Source: Flavobacteriales bacterium (GTDB taxonomy: Bacteria; Bacteroidota; Bacteroidia; Flavobacteriales_F; PHOS-HE28). From it: a DNA stretch of 16,881 nt. The position numbers and the translations under genes were made by a program. The stretch covers positions 1-16,881 of the forward strand of contig JADJQW010000007.1 in NCBI GenBank assembly GCA_016712535.1. Reading direction: 5' to 3'. Every line of letters starts with the position of its first letter. Positions within the stretch are counted from its first letter, which is position 1. Below are positions 1-8,952 of the stretch, piece after piece. The notes beneath the pieces were generated by a model. The model searched no databases. It was not told the DNA's origin and saw only the letters and a program-made list of their open reading frames with translations.

Positions 1-397
1 TGCAGTTCATACACCAATGGAGCTCGGATACATCGCTCTTGAAGCTGAGGTTCCGGTTACGTTCCGGAACATCTCCTCCGTGGTGTTGTCGTTACCGGCC
101 AGGATGCCGTAGGTGAATCGCATCCGCAGCGCTTGCTGCCGTGCCAGGTAATAACGGTAGGCCAAGCTGGCCGCTGGGCGGGTCTGCGTGTACTCCAAGT
201 CCCAGAGGAAGGGCGAGCCAATCTGGTTGCGCCCCAGGCTCACCTAGGAGATTCGATACGCCAAAGGCCGAACTCGATACTCAATGCATTACGTCTTCCA
301 ATAGCTCGAGTGCCGGAAGTACTGCGCCCTGCCTCACCCCCAATCGGCCGGAGAGCGAAGAAGGAAAAAGGATGTGGCGGGGTAGGAATCGCTGCAT
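1..397 (-). CDS. Outer-membrane beta-barrel protein, DUF6089-like (partial, frameshifted)
   Basis: The product is probably a secreted outer-membrane beta-barrel protein of unknown function. Read in consecutive frames from an ATG at 397, the strand gives a short hydrophobic leader (MQRFLPRHILF), then QYFRHSSYWK, RRNALSIEFGL, GVSNLLG, GRNQIGSPFLWDLEYTQTRP, a YRYYL/MRFTYG strand pair and, after a shift near 65, RNRNLSFKSDVSEL. This order, with a gly-rich first strand, 'DLEYTQTRP', 'GxxAGNDNTT' and 'RNLSFKS', is what I recall from the Bacteroidota beta-barrel family annotated DUF6089. The family name is from memory and less sure than the gene itself. At least three indels (about 300, 245-270 and 65) break the frame. 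The gene runs off the left edge. The start is supported by a perfect TATATTTG box 20 nt upstream. It lies 84 nt downstream of the RNA methyltransferase on the same strand. Confidence 0.7.
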
Positions 398-416
398 GCG
401 GTTCGTCAAGGGCAGC

Positions 417-424
417 CAAATATA
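417..424 (-). promoter_or_regulatory. Bacteroidota -7 promoter box TATATTTG
   Basis: The minus strand reads TATATTTG here, a perfect match to the Bacteroidota -7 consensus TAnnTTTG and identical to the box in front of tRNA-Gly at 6710-6717. It ends 20 nt before the ATG at 397, which gives a short leader. No TTTG was seen at the expected -33 position, so the call rests on the -7 box and its spacing. Confidence 0.5.
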
Positions 425-481
425 GAGGATCGGCTCTTACGGCAGGTCGGCACCGGGTTCTGTACCCAAGGACCCGTAGAA

Positions 482-1028
482 TCATCTGGGGGTTGCCTTC
501 GGATGGTTCCGCTCTGGCTGCGAGCGCATGCGGCACCACACCAGCGCAAACACTCGTTCAGCAGATGCTTGCTTCCGCGCTGCGGCACAACCACGCATCG
601 GCCGCCGCCGGCGGCTCCCCCTCCGTGCGGCTCGTTGCCGAAGATGGAGGCCAATGGCCCCTTTTTGCCCGATAAGCCAACGCGCTCCAGCAGCATAGCC
701 GTAGCCGTGAAGCTCCACCGCCACCACATGGAATCCCTCCGCTTTCAGCTGGCGATCGCGCTTGCGGCATCGAGGCATGCGCTCCCACGGAGACCGAGCG
801 CGTTGCACCCCAGGCGGTCTTCTCGATGCTCCAGGATGCGAGGCACCGGCGTGAAGCCGCCAAGCAGCAAGCGCTCACACCGGAGGCATCGCAGTTACGG
901 AAGATGGAGCCCGTTGTGTCGGCTGCGCAGGTCTCAGGCACCACCACCACGCGCTGCTGCGGGCTGGCGGCGCCTCGGGCGCTACGGCCCAATTCATCGG
1001 GCTTCCGCTTGCGGTCGTTCGCGGGCAT
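482..1028 (-). CDS. SpoU/TrmH-family RNA 2'-O-methyltransferase (frameshifted)
   Basis: A small SPOUT-class, SAM-dependent RNA 2'-O-ribose methyltransferase acting on tRNA or rRNA; the target cannot be told from sequence. All three SpoU motifs are visible in order but in different frames: motif 1 GSIFRNCDASGV (about residues 40-50), motif 2 LASIFGNEPHG (about 120) and motif 3 PQRGSKHLLN followed by SVCAGVV (about 145-160). Between them lie ERLLLGGFTPVPRILEHR, ATRSVSVGAH, LKAEGFHVVAVELHG and LLERVGLSGKKGPL. The ATG at 1028 gives MPANDRKRKPDELGR, and the frame of the last segment ends ATPR-stop at 482. The implied length of about 181 residues matches the short Bacteroidota members. At least six indels interrupt the frame. 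The gene is divergent from mutS with 77 nt between them, an arrangement I recall as common in Bacteroidota. Confidence 0.78.
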
Positions 1029-1071
1029 GGGCGGTGGATAAGGTGCGGCGCAGCGGGCAAGGGCCTCCGGT

Positions 1072-1079
1072 TACCTTCG
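1072..1079 (+). promoter_or_regulatory. Candidate -7 box TACCTTCG for mutS
   Basis: TACCTTCG differs from TAnnTTTG at one base and lies 26 nt upstream of the mutS ATG, in the 77-nt divergent spacer. The same octamer occurs at a similar distance in front of pdhB (9956-9963, minus). No clear -33 TTTG is present. A GGGCGC/GCGCCC inverted repeat follows it (1080-1102). Confidence 0.3.
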
Positions 1080-1105
1080 GGGCGCAATTTCGCGCAGCGC
1101 CCAGC

Positions 1106-3745
1106 ATGAGCAAGCCCGCCACCACGCCCTTGATGCGCCAGCACGCCGCCATCAAAGACAGGCATCCGATGCGCTGCTGCTCTTCCGCGTGGGCGACTTC
1201 TACGAGACCTTCCGGACCGGATGCCATCACCGCTTCGCGCGTGCTGGGCATCACCCTCACGGGCCGGAACAACGGCGGCAGCCGCGAGGAACTGGCCGGT
1301 TTCCCGTATCACCAGCTCGACAACTACCTGCATAAGCTGGTGCGCGCCGGATTGCGCGTGGCCGTGTGCGATCAGCTCGAGGACCCCAAGCAGGCCAAGA
1401 CCATCGTGCAGCGCGGCGTTACGCAAGTGGCCACGCCCGGCCTTTCCTTCAGCGAACAGATGCGTCGACGGGCGAGACAACCACTGGCTGGCCGCGCTCT
1501 GCGGTGGCGAAGGAGGCTACGGCGCCGCCTTCCTCGATGTCACCACCGGTGAGTTCCTGGTGGCGGAGGAAGGCGCGGAGGCCATGGCCAAGCTCATCGA
1601 CGGGCATGCGCCGCGCGAGCTGCTTTTCCCGAAAGGCCGTTCGGACGGCTTCATGGATGCACAGGCCGGCCGCACATACGGCTACGCGCTCGACGACTGG
1701 GCCTTCGCCGATGAATTCGCGCGCGAGCGGCTGCTCGGGCCACTTCGGGACGGCTTCACTCAAGGGCTTCGGCATCGAGGACCTGCGCCCGGCGCAACGT
1801 GCCGCCGGCGCCGTGCTGCACTACTTGGGCGAAACGCGCAACGACCGCATCGCGCACATCGCGAAGGTGTCGCGGCTGCGTCCCTGCGATCGTGTCGGCC
1901 TCGACCGCTTCACCATCCGCAACCTCGAGCTGGTGGCGCCCGCAGGCGATGGAGGCCGAAGCCCGCTGCAGAGCATGGACCGCTGCAGAGACACCCATGG
2001 GCAGCCCGCATTCTTAAGCGCTGGATCCTCTTCCCGTCGGATCGATCGCGCGGCCATTGAGCAGCGCCTCGATACCGTGGCCGCGCTCCTGGCTTCCCCG
2101 AAACAGCAGAGGCGCTGGGCACGGGCTGCGCGCCGTTGGCGATTTCGAGCGCGCGGTGGGCAAAGCGGCGGCGGCGCGCATCGCTCGCGCGAATTGCCTG
2201 CAATTGGCGCAATCGCTCGAAGCATCGGACCGCGTTCGCGCATTGCTCAACGGGCAACCCGGCGCATTGCAGCACGCCGCGACCGGCATCGCTCCGCCGA
2301 TGGAATTGGCCGAGGCGCTGCGTGGGAATCGAGCCGGAGACACCGGCCACCTTGGCGAAGGGCGGCGTGACCGCAGTGGCATCAGCCAAGGAGCTCGATG
2401 AGCTGCGGCACGTGACCACGCACGCGAGGAATTGCTGCTCGGAGGTGCAGCGGCGAGAGACCGAGCGCACCGGCATCAGCTCGTTGGAAGGTGGGCTACA
2501 ACAACGTGTTCGGCTACTACCTCGAGGTGCGCCACACCCACAAGGACAAGGTGCCCGGCGAATGGGTGCGCAAACAGACGCTCACGGGGGCCGAGCGTTA
2601 CATCACCGACGAATTGAAGGCGCTGGAGGAGCGGACTCGGCGCCGAGGAGCTATCCTCACGCTGGAGCAGAGCCCCACGCCGCATTGGTGCAACGCGTCA
2701 TCGTGCATATCGGCGCATTGCAATCAACCGCGCACGCGCTCGCGCAGCTCGATGTGCTCTTGGCCTTCGCGCAATGCAGCCGCGCTCCTCTACTGCCGCC
2801 CGGAGATCAATGAGGGCACCGCCATCGACATCCGCCAGGGCCGCCACCCGGTGATCGAGCAACTGCTGCCCACCGGCGAGACCTACGTGGCCAACGACGT
2901 GGTGCTCGACCCCGACGAGCGCCAGATCACCGTGATCACCGGCCCCAACATGAGCGGCAAGAGCGCGCTGCTGCGGCAAACGGCGCTGATCGCCCTGATG
3001 GCGCAGATGGGCAGCTACGTACCGGCGACCGCAGCGCGGATCGGCGTGGTGGACCGCGTGTTCACCCGCGTGGGCGCTAGCGACAGCCTGAGCACTGGCG
3101 AGAGCACCTTCATGGTGGAGATGAACGAGAGCGCGAGCATCCTCAACAACCTCAGCTCGCGCAGCCTCGTGCTGCTCGACGAGATCGGACGGGGCACCAG
3201 CACCTACGATGGCATCTCCATCGCCTGGGCCATCGCGGAGTACCTGCATGAGCATCCCATGCGCCCGCGCACGCTCTTCGCCACGCACTACCACGAACTC
3301 AATGCCATGGCCGACAGCTTCGCGCGCATCCGCAACGCCAGCGTAGCGGTGCGCGAGGTGGACGGCCGCGTGCTCTTCCTGCGCCGTTTGGTTCCCGGCG
3401 GAAGCGATGGAAGCTTCGGGATCCATGTGGCGCAGATGTATTGCGCATGCCCGCAGCCGTGGTGGAACGCGCCAAGAAGGTGCTCACCATCTCGAGCGCG
3501 CGCACGCAGGGAACCTCGGGGCCGATGAACCAACAGCGCAAGGCGCCAAGCCCTCCTTGCGCGGCATGGCGCCCGAGCCGCAGCTCAACATCTTCCAACT
3601 GGACGACCCGGCACTGAGGCGATCCGCGATCAGCTCAACGAGCTCGACATCGACACCCTTACGCCGGTAGGGGCCCTCAGTGCGCCTGAACGAGATCCAG
3701 AGCGCATGGCGGGCGTTGGCCAAGCGAAGCTGCGGAAAGCCCTGA
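1106..3745 (+). CDS. mutS: DNA mismatch repair ATPase MutS (multiple frameshifts)
   Basis: MutS binds base-base mismatches and small loops and uses an ABC-type ATPase to start methyl-independent mismatch repair with MutL. Start MSKPATTPLMRQHAAIK at 1106. In order across frames: mismatch-binding domain with GDFYETF (about residue 33; Phe-x-Glu present), TASRVLGITLTGRNNGG, LVRAGLRVAVCDQLEDPKQ, connector TTGEFLVAEEG, core FGIEDLRPAQ, LDRFTIRNLEL and LKRWILFP, clamp ETERTGISSL and YNNVFGYYLEVRHTHKDKVP, then Walker A GPNMSGKS (about residue 612), Walker B LVLLDEIGRGTSTYDG (about 687) and TLFATHYHELN. The C-terminal linker LERAHAGNL and NIFQLDDPAL lead to LNELDIDTLTP and stop TGA at 3743. Length of about 880 residues is normal. 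Roughly a dozen indels break the frame (for example near 1168, 1214, 1462, 1748, 2008, 2330, 2484, 2640, 2780, 3440, 3618 and 3680). All catalytic motifs survive, so error is likelier than decay. Confidence 0.93.
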
Positions 3746-3749
3746 ACGC

Positions 3750-6669
3750 ATGCCGACCGTGGCCATCGACCAACGGGACGATGCCTGGGCCTGCTCTGGG
3801 GTTGGCTGCTGATCGCGGCTGCGGTGCTGCTGGCCTACTGGCCGCTCTCCAGCTTCCAATGGGCGGTTACGCATGGCGACACGCTGAATTGCTGGTTGCC
3901 GTGGCGCTGGTTCATCGCCAGCAGCTTGCACGATGGCCAGTTCCCGCTGTGGAACCCCCACCAGCAATACGGCTATCCCATGCATGCCGATCTGCAAGGA
4001 CCAGGCTGGTACGTGGAGGCGCTCGCATTGGGCGGCACCATCGGGCATGGCGTGTTCGTGCTGCAGGGCCTCTACCTCGTGTACCTATTCATCGGCGGGC
4101 TAGGCATGACGCGGCTTGTCCGCGACCTGCACGGCGATGCACGCGCGGGCCTCATCGCGGGCCTGGCCTACGCGCTGGGGGGCTTCTTCACCGGGCATCA
4201 GCAGCATTTCTATGCGGTGATCAGCGCGGCATGGCTGCCGTGGCTGCTCCTCTCTTTCCTTCAACTGCTGCGTGCGCCCGGATGGAGGCCCGCAGCGCGC
4301 GTGGCGCTGTTCCAAGGCATGCTGCTCACCGGCGGCAATCACACCTTCACCATCATCGGCGCGTATCTGCTTTTCGCATTGCTGATCGCACATGGCTGGC
4401 GCGCATGGCTAGCGGGCCGATGGAGCGCATTGCGGCCCTTGCTCGGTTGGTCCTTTGCTGCAGCCATCGGCTCGGCGATCATCGGCGCTGGTGCCTTGCA
4501 TGCCTTTCTCGATGCCGGACCGCACCTCGCCCGCAGCGGCGCCATCGCTTACGAAATAGCGGCGCAGGACCCGGTCACTTGGCCGGGGCTCACCTCCCTC
4601 CTTTTCCCCTATGCGGTGGGCAACGATCAAGTGCGCATCGGCGCCGACCCGAGCATGGCCAACCAGTACATGGGCCTGATCATGCTCGCGCTCGCTGCGG
4701 CTTCGTTGCTGCGCCAGCGGAGCATGGTCGAGAACATCATGTTGGCAACCAGCCTGATGCGCGCTGCTCTCCGCAGGGCCATCACTGCCGTTCCATCATT
4801 GGGCGTGGGCACATGTTCCCGGCATGGACCTGTTCCGCTTCCCTTCGTACTTCTCGGCATTCACATGGATCTCGGCCATGGTGCTCGCTGGTGGAACCTT
4901 GGCGGCGCTCTTCGCGGGCCGAATGAAACAGCGGCAAGTGACGGTCCTTCTCGGCATATGCGCGATCGCCGCCATCATCGTGATTGCGCATGCAGCGCTG
5001 CAATGGGGGCCTGATGAAGAAGGCATCAGCCTGTTCGAGCGGATGCGCGGCATGCACCGCAGCAAGCGCATCCTCCTCGGAGCTGCGGCCACTTTGCCTG
5101 CGCTCATCATCGCCTTGTGTTGGCCTGGCGCGGGAGGCTCAGCGCCGGCGCTCTGCTCCTTCTCATCGGTGCTGAAATGGGCTGGAACACTTCGCTCGCA
5201 ACATGGAACACGGGTGTGAGCGATCTGGAGCCCGCTTGGCTGGAACGGCGACTGACTGCCCTGAGCGATGGACCAGTGATCCCGGATGATCGGCACTTGA
5301 GACACTATGATGATGGGCGCGGCAGCCTCGTGTACCTCGGCCATGCAACGCAGGATTTCCAAGGCGGCTTCTCGCGCAACGGCGTGAACAGCTTCTGGCT
5401 GCGCAATGCCATGGAGCTCGAGGTGGCGCACACGACGCTTTGGGATGCCATGGCGCAGCAGCCTGTGGCCTACATGGCCGATTCCATCATCGCCTTCGAT
5501 GCGTACCGCAAAGAGGATGTCTCCGTGCCGCGCGATAGCGGATTGGTGTTCGCGATGCCTGGCCATCATGTGCGGGATGCCACTGGCCGCAGGGCTTCTG
5601 ATCACGCGCAAGTGACCGCCTTCGATAGGAACTCGTTCACGATCAACTGCAACGCGGATGGCCCGCGCCTGCTGGTGCTGCAGCAAAGCCATTACCCCGG
5701 TTGGGAGGTGCATATTGATGATGCACCGCGACCCTTGCTGCATGTGAACATCGCGGCCATGGCGGTCGAAGTGCCTGCTGGTGAGCACACGGTGGTCTTC
5801 CGGTACCGCAAGCCCATAGTGCCTTGGCTGCTGGCGCTTTCACTCCTCGCCTTCTTTGCGTTGTTGGGCGCCTTGGTCTTCTCGCAACCTGAATGGGGAC
5901 CTCGGTTCGGTGCGATAACACTCGCCGGCATGGTCACTTGGTCGCTCTTCGGCCATGCACCGAAGAAGGAACGCTTGCCCAAGGCCATTGAGAGTATGGT
6001 CCTCTACGCATCAAGCGACGCCGCGCCTTGGGTGAATGATGATGGGCATTGCTGGGATGCCATGGAGCGCGCGCGACCGGACGCGCATGTGATCCGCGCC
6101 AGCAGCATCACGGATGTGCCGATCATCACGGACCTGTTGTCCTTGGAATCGCCGGTGACTTGGATCGATGCGGGGCTGAAGGCCGATGCAGCTGTGCGCG
6201 CCGCCGTGCTGGATCGATTCGAGGCCCGCGTGATCGAACGCAACGGCGGGGCTGAGCAAGTTGAATTGCTGCCCCGCGCCCAGGAACCGGATTGGCTGGT
6301 GGTCTTCCGCGACGATGCCCGCCGATTGCTCGCGCAGGAACAGCCCTTCGGCCCAAGCCATGAGTTCGAGCTTGCGCCGCTGCGCAGCCACCGGTCTGGC
6401 AGCTTGGTGCTCGATGCCAGAGTCACCGGCCGCCCTGGAGCCAGAGCCGTGTTCGTGATGGAGCGGAAACTCGGCGACCGTACCACGGCCTATATCGCTC
6501 AGCCGCTGATGGTGCGAGAGTCCCTAGCCGGTGAAGCAGCACCCGTTTATGCCACCCAGCCCATGGATGAGTTGTGGCGGCCTGAGGAACGGCTGAAGGC
6601 GTACGTCTGGTCGCACCAAGGCGACTCCATCGGGATCGCTGGTTTCCGCATCCGCGTGGCTCAAAGTAG
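3750..6669 (+). CDS. YfhO-like polytopic membrane protein with extra C-terminal domain (frameshifted)
   Basis: This resembles bacterial YfhO membrane proteins (GT-C-like fold, implicated in cell-surface glycosylation); the substrate is unknown. Start MPTVAIDQRDD at 3750, 4 nt after mutS, then after a shift near 3780 a first membrane helix LLIAAAVLLAYWPL. Hallmarks follow: HGDTLNCWLPWRWFIA (acidic residue in the first periplasmic loop), GQFPLWNPHQQYGYP, GLAYALGGFF, NHTFTIIGAYLLFALL and, after a shift at about 4760, PGMDLFRFPSYF. A third frame resumes near 5117 and contains LLVLQQSHYPGWEVHIDD and the last membrane segment PWLLALSLLAFFALLGAL, the usual YfhO end. A further 230 or so residues (about 5940-6660) form a predicted extracytoplasmic domain I do not recognise. 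The downstream reading frame stays open through both tRNAs, so the true stop was probably lost to an indel; TAG at 6667-6669 is the best candidate end. Confidence 0.75.
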
Positions 6670-6686
6670 ATTCATCGGTGGTAGGA

Positions 6687-6717
6687 TTTGTGCGCAGCGA
6701 TTGCCCGACTATATTTG
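6687..6717 (+). promoter_or_regulatory. Bacteroidota promoter (TTTG - 19 nt - TATATTTG) for tRNA-Gly
   Basis: TTTG at 6687-6690 and TATATTTG at 6710-6717 match both elements of the Bacteroidota housekeeping promoter with a 19-nt spacer. The tRNA starts at 6728, so the transcript would have only a few nucleotides of 5' leader. This is the best-formed promoter in the window. Confidence 0.78.
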
Positions 6718-6727
6718 CCGCCCCATT

Positions 6728-6800
6728 GCGAGAGTAGCTCAGTTGGTAGAGAACGACCTTGCCAAGGTCGGGGTCGCGGGTTCGAGTCCCGTTTCTCGCT
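6728..6800 (+). tRNA. tRNA-Gly (GCC)
   Basis: The cloverleaf folds with acceptor GCGAGAG/TTCTCGC (one G-T pair), anticodon stem CGACC/GGTCG, loop TTGCCAA (anticodon GCC) and T arm GCGGG-TTCGAGT-CCCGT. CCA is not encoded. The D stem reads GCTC against GAGA, so its last pair is a G-A mismatch; the usual bacterial tRNA-Gly has GAGC there. This is a single-base difference, either a sequencing error or a real variant. The gene sits directly behind a strong promoter and in front of an intrinsic terminator. Confidence 0.95.
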
Positions 6801-6805
6801 CAGAT

Positions 6806-6839
6806 GATGCCCCGCCGTTCGGTGGGGCATCGTTGTTTT
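6806..6839 (+). terminator. Intrinsic terminator after tRNA-Gly
   Basis: A perfect 11-bp stem, GATGCCCCGCC with GGTGGGGCATC (one G-T pair), encloses a GTTC loop (6806-6831) and is followed by GTTGTTTT. It lies 5 nt after the tRNA-Gly end and 15 nt before tRNA-Leu, so it should separate the two transcripts or attenuate read-through. Confidence 0.75.
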
Positions 6840-6854
6840 GTGGATGCTCCATCC

Positions 6855-6939
6855 GCCCGGGTGGTGAAATGGTAGACACGAGGGACTTAAAATCCCTTGG
6901 TCCGTAAGGGCTGTGCGGGTTCGAGTCCCGCCCCGGGCA
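6855..6939 (+). tRNA. tRNA-Leu (UAA)
   Basis: A class II tRNA of 85 nt: acceptor GCCCGGG/CCCGGGC with discriminator A, D arm starting TGGTGAAATGGTAGACAC, anticodon stem AGGGA/TCCCT with loop CTTAAAA (anticodon TAA), a long variable arm (TTGGTCCGTAAGGGCTGT) and T arm GCGGG-TTCGAGT-CCCGC. CCA is not encoded. All stems pair fully. No separate promoter box was seen in the 15 nt between the terminator and this gene, so it may depend on read-through. Confidence 0.96.
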
Positions 6940-6950
6940 CTTGGATGGTT

Positions 6951-6969
6951 GCGCAGCGTGACTCTGCGT
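6951..6969 (+). terminator. Weak hairpin after tRNA-Leu
   Basis: GCGCAG (6951-6956) pairs with CTGCGT (6964-6969) around a 7-nt loop, followed by TGTG. It starts 11 nt after tRNA-Leu and could end that transcript, but the stem is short and there is no T tract. Confidence 0.25.
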
Positions 6970-7091
6970 TGTGCCTACGGATCTGCTGACAAGCCCCGAG
7001 GTATCTAACGAAAGTTCTATTGCACACCGTGCTGCGGGCCGGGACTTTTGGCCCTGCCTGCAACAAGCAGGACCATACAAACCGCCCTGCC

Positions 7092-8901
7092 ATGAAGAAC
7101 ATTCTACGCCGCCTGCCCGCAATTCTCGGTATCACTAGCTGCTTCATGCTGCACGGCCAAGGAACATTCGTGCATGAGCGCTCTGCACGCTGGGGCGCCA
7201 ACCTCAACGACGAGATCACTGCGGCAACCTTGGCCGAGGATGGATCAATGGCGATCTGCGGACTCTTCACCAACACCGTGGACCTGGATCCAGGGAGCGG
7301 CGAAGTGCTTGTTACCGCAACGCCGACGGGCGTGCCTGGCACACCAGCCAAAGATGTTTTTCATGGTGAAGCTGAACGCGGACGGCAGTTTCGCATGGGG
7401 CGTGCGGCTCGGCAACCATCTCACAACGGAGGTGGCGGGCGGTTGCGCATTCACGGCCGATGGGCATGTGCTCGCGGCGTGCTCGTTCAACGGTGCGGTG
7501 GACGTTGATCCCGGACCGGGCGAGATCCTCACCGCTGCTGGTGCCAACCACACCGACGTGCTGAAGCTCGATGGTGCGTCGGGCGCATTGCTCGACCACT
7601 TCATCATCACCAGTCCAGTGGGCGCCTTTTTCGCGAGTGCGCACACCACCTTCGGCCTGAGAACCGCGCCCGATGGCGGTTTCGCGCTTTTCGGCAGCTT
7701 CGGCGACAACCTCGATCTCGACCCAGGAACCGGAACGGCCACGGTGAACACCAACGGCGCATTTGATGCCTTCGTGGCCAAGTACAGCGCGGATATGAGC
7801 TTCGAGTGGGGCTTCGGATTAGGCGGCTCCGGGAACTTCACCGATCAGGTGAACCGCATGCGCTTCGGGTCGGATGGCTCGCTCTACATCGGCGGCTTCT
7901 TCAACTCCGGGACCGATTTCGACCCAGGTCCTGGGCAGCAGATCATCCCCAATGTGGGAAGCGCCAGCGACGGCTGCGTGGCGCGCTACAATGCTGATGG
8001 CACTTTCGCATGGGTGGCGCGCTTCGTGTCGCCCGGCTCCGGCAACGACATCCATGGCCTCGAGGTGGCCAATGGCGAGGTGCTCGTATTGGGCCGCTAT
8101 GAGACTTCGGTGGATGCCGACCCCGGTGCAAGCACGCTCACGTTGACACCGGTAAGCGGCGCATTGGGCACCTTCGTAGCGAAACTCTCAGCAGCAACCG
8201 GCGGGCTGGTGAGCGCGACGCAGTTCGATCAGTTGACCGAGCCGAGCACATCGGGCAACCTCGTGAACACCCGCGAGAGCACGGCCATGGTCGGCGATGA
8301 CCACTTCGTCTTCGTGGGCGAACTGTCCTTCGGCACCTACGACATGGTCATCGGCCCCGGCACATTCAACCTGCAACCGAACAGCGGAGTGCTTGACCTT
8401 TTCATTGCGCGATACGCGTGGAGCGATCTCTCGCTCAGCAACGCCATGCGCATCGGCGGAAGCACGGGCAGCGATCTCGCGCAGGGCGTGGCATCGAATG
8501 CAGCGGGGCAATTCCTGGTCGGCGGTAATTTCAAGACAAGCTCGCTGAATGTGAATCCGCAAGGCACTGCGATACAGCTGGCCAATGCAGGCGGCACCAG
8601 CGCATCCGACGCGTTCTGCGTGCGTTATGCGTATTCGGCGAGCACCAATGGCGTGGGTGATGCACCGCGGCCTATCGGCATGCGCTGCCATCCGAACCCG
8701 ATGAATGATGCGCTCATGGTCACAGGCAACTCTTCCGTTCCGGTTCGGGTCGAGCTGCTCGACATGGCAGGCCGCGTGGTGCTGCATGCCATGGGAGCGC
8801 TGCCGTTAACGATGGATGTCAGCTACGTTTCGCCTGGCGTTTATCACGTGCGGTCAATCTCACCGGATGGCATCAACGTGATCACCGTGGTGAAGGACTG
8901 A
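7092..8901 (+). CDS. T9SS-secreted protein with seven DPG repeats, probable beta-propeller (one frameshift)
   Basis: A secreted or surface protein of unknown function. MKNILRRLPAILGITSCFMLHGQG is a signal peptide. The body has seven degenerate repeats of 65-77 residues, each with a D-x-D-P-G-like motif: VDLDPGSGE (7278), VDVDPGPGE (7498), LDLDPGTGT (7711), TDFDPGPGQ (7912), VDADPGAST (8110), DMVIGPGTF (8341) and LNVNPQGTA (8545). Each repeat also carries an 'A(K)Y/L...DGSFxWxxxxGG' half, as in SBBP-type beta-propeller repeats; a seven-bladed propeller is inferred. The last 75 or so residues (from about 8680) are a T9SS type A sorting domain: CHPNPMND, VRVELLDMAGRVV and SPGVYHVR. The only break is one extra T in the run 7357-7361 (read GTTTTTC; GTTTTC restores VFMVKLNADGS). 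The gene has no clear promoter box in the 152-nt gap before it, and it converges on pdhB. Confidence 0.85.
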
Positions 8902-8932
8902 TCGCGGCGCGGCAGAGCGCGTTCCGTTAAAG

Positions 8933-8947
8933 CCTGCTCAAGGCAGG
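8933..8947. terminator. Short hairpin between convergent genes
   Basis: CCTGCT pairs with GGCAGG (one T-G pair) around CAA, in the 51-nt gap between two convergent stop codons. It could act as a weak bidirectional terminator. No T tract is present. Confidence 0.25.
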
Positions 8948-8952
8948 GAGCG

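Noticed and set aside
133..1552. Plus-strand open frames over the left end
   Set aside because: They are shadows of the fragmented OMP and RNA methyltransferase on the minus strand; only the part from 1106 belongs to mutS.
6670..6907. Continuation of the YfhO-like reading frame through the tRNA region
   Set aside because: It would translate tRNA-Gly and most of tRNA-Leu. Two well-folded tRNAs with a promoter make this a frameshift artefact.
7357..7361. Programmed frameshift at the T run
   Set aside because: Removing one T restores a normal protein. Similar one-base excesses occur in C/G runs of unrelated genes, so sequencing error is simpler.
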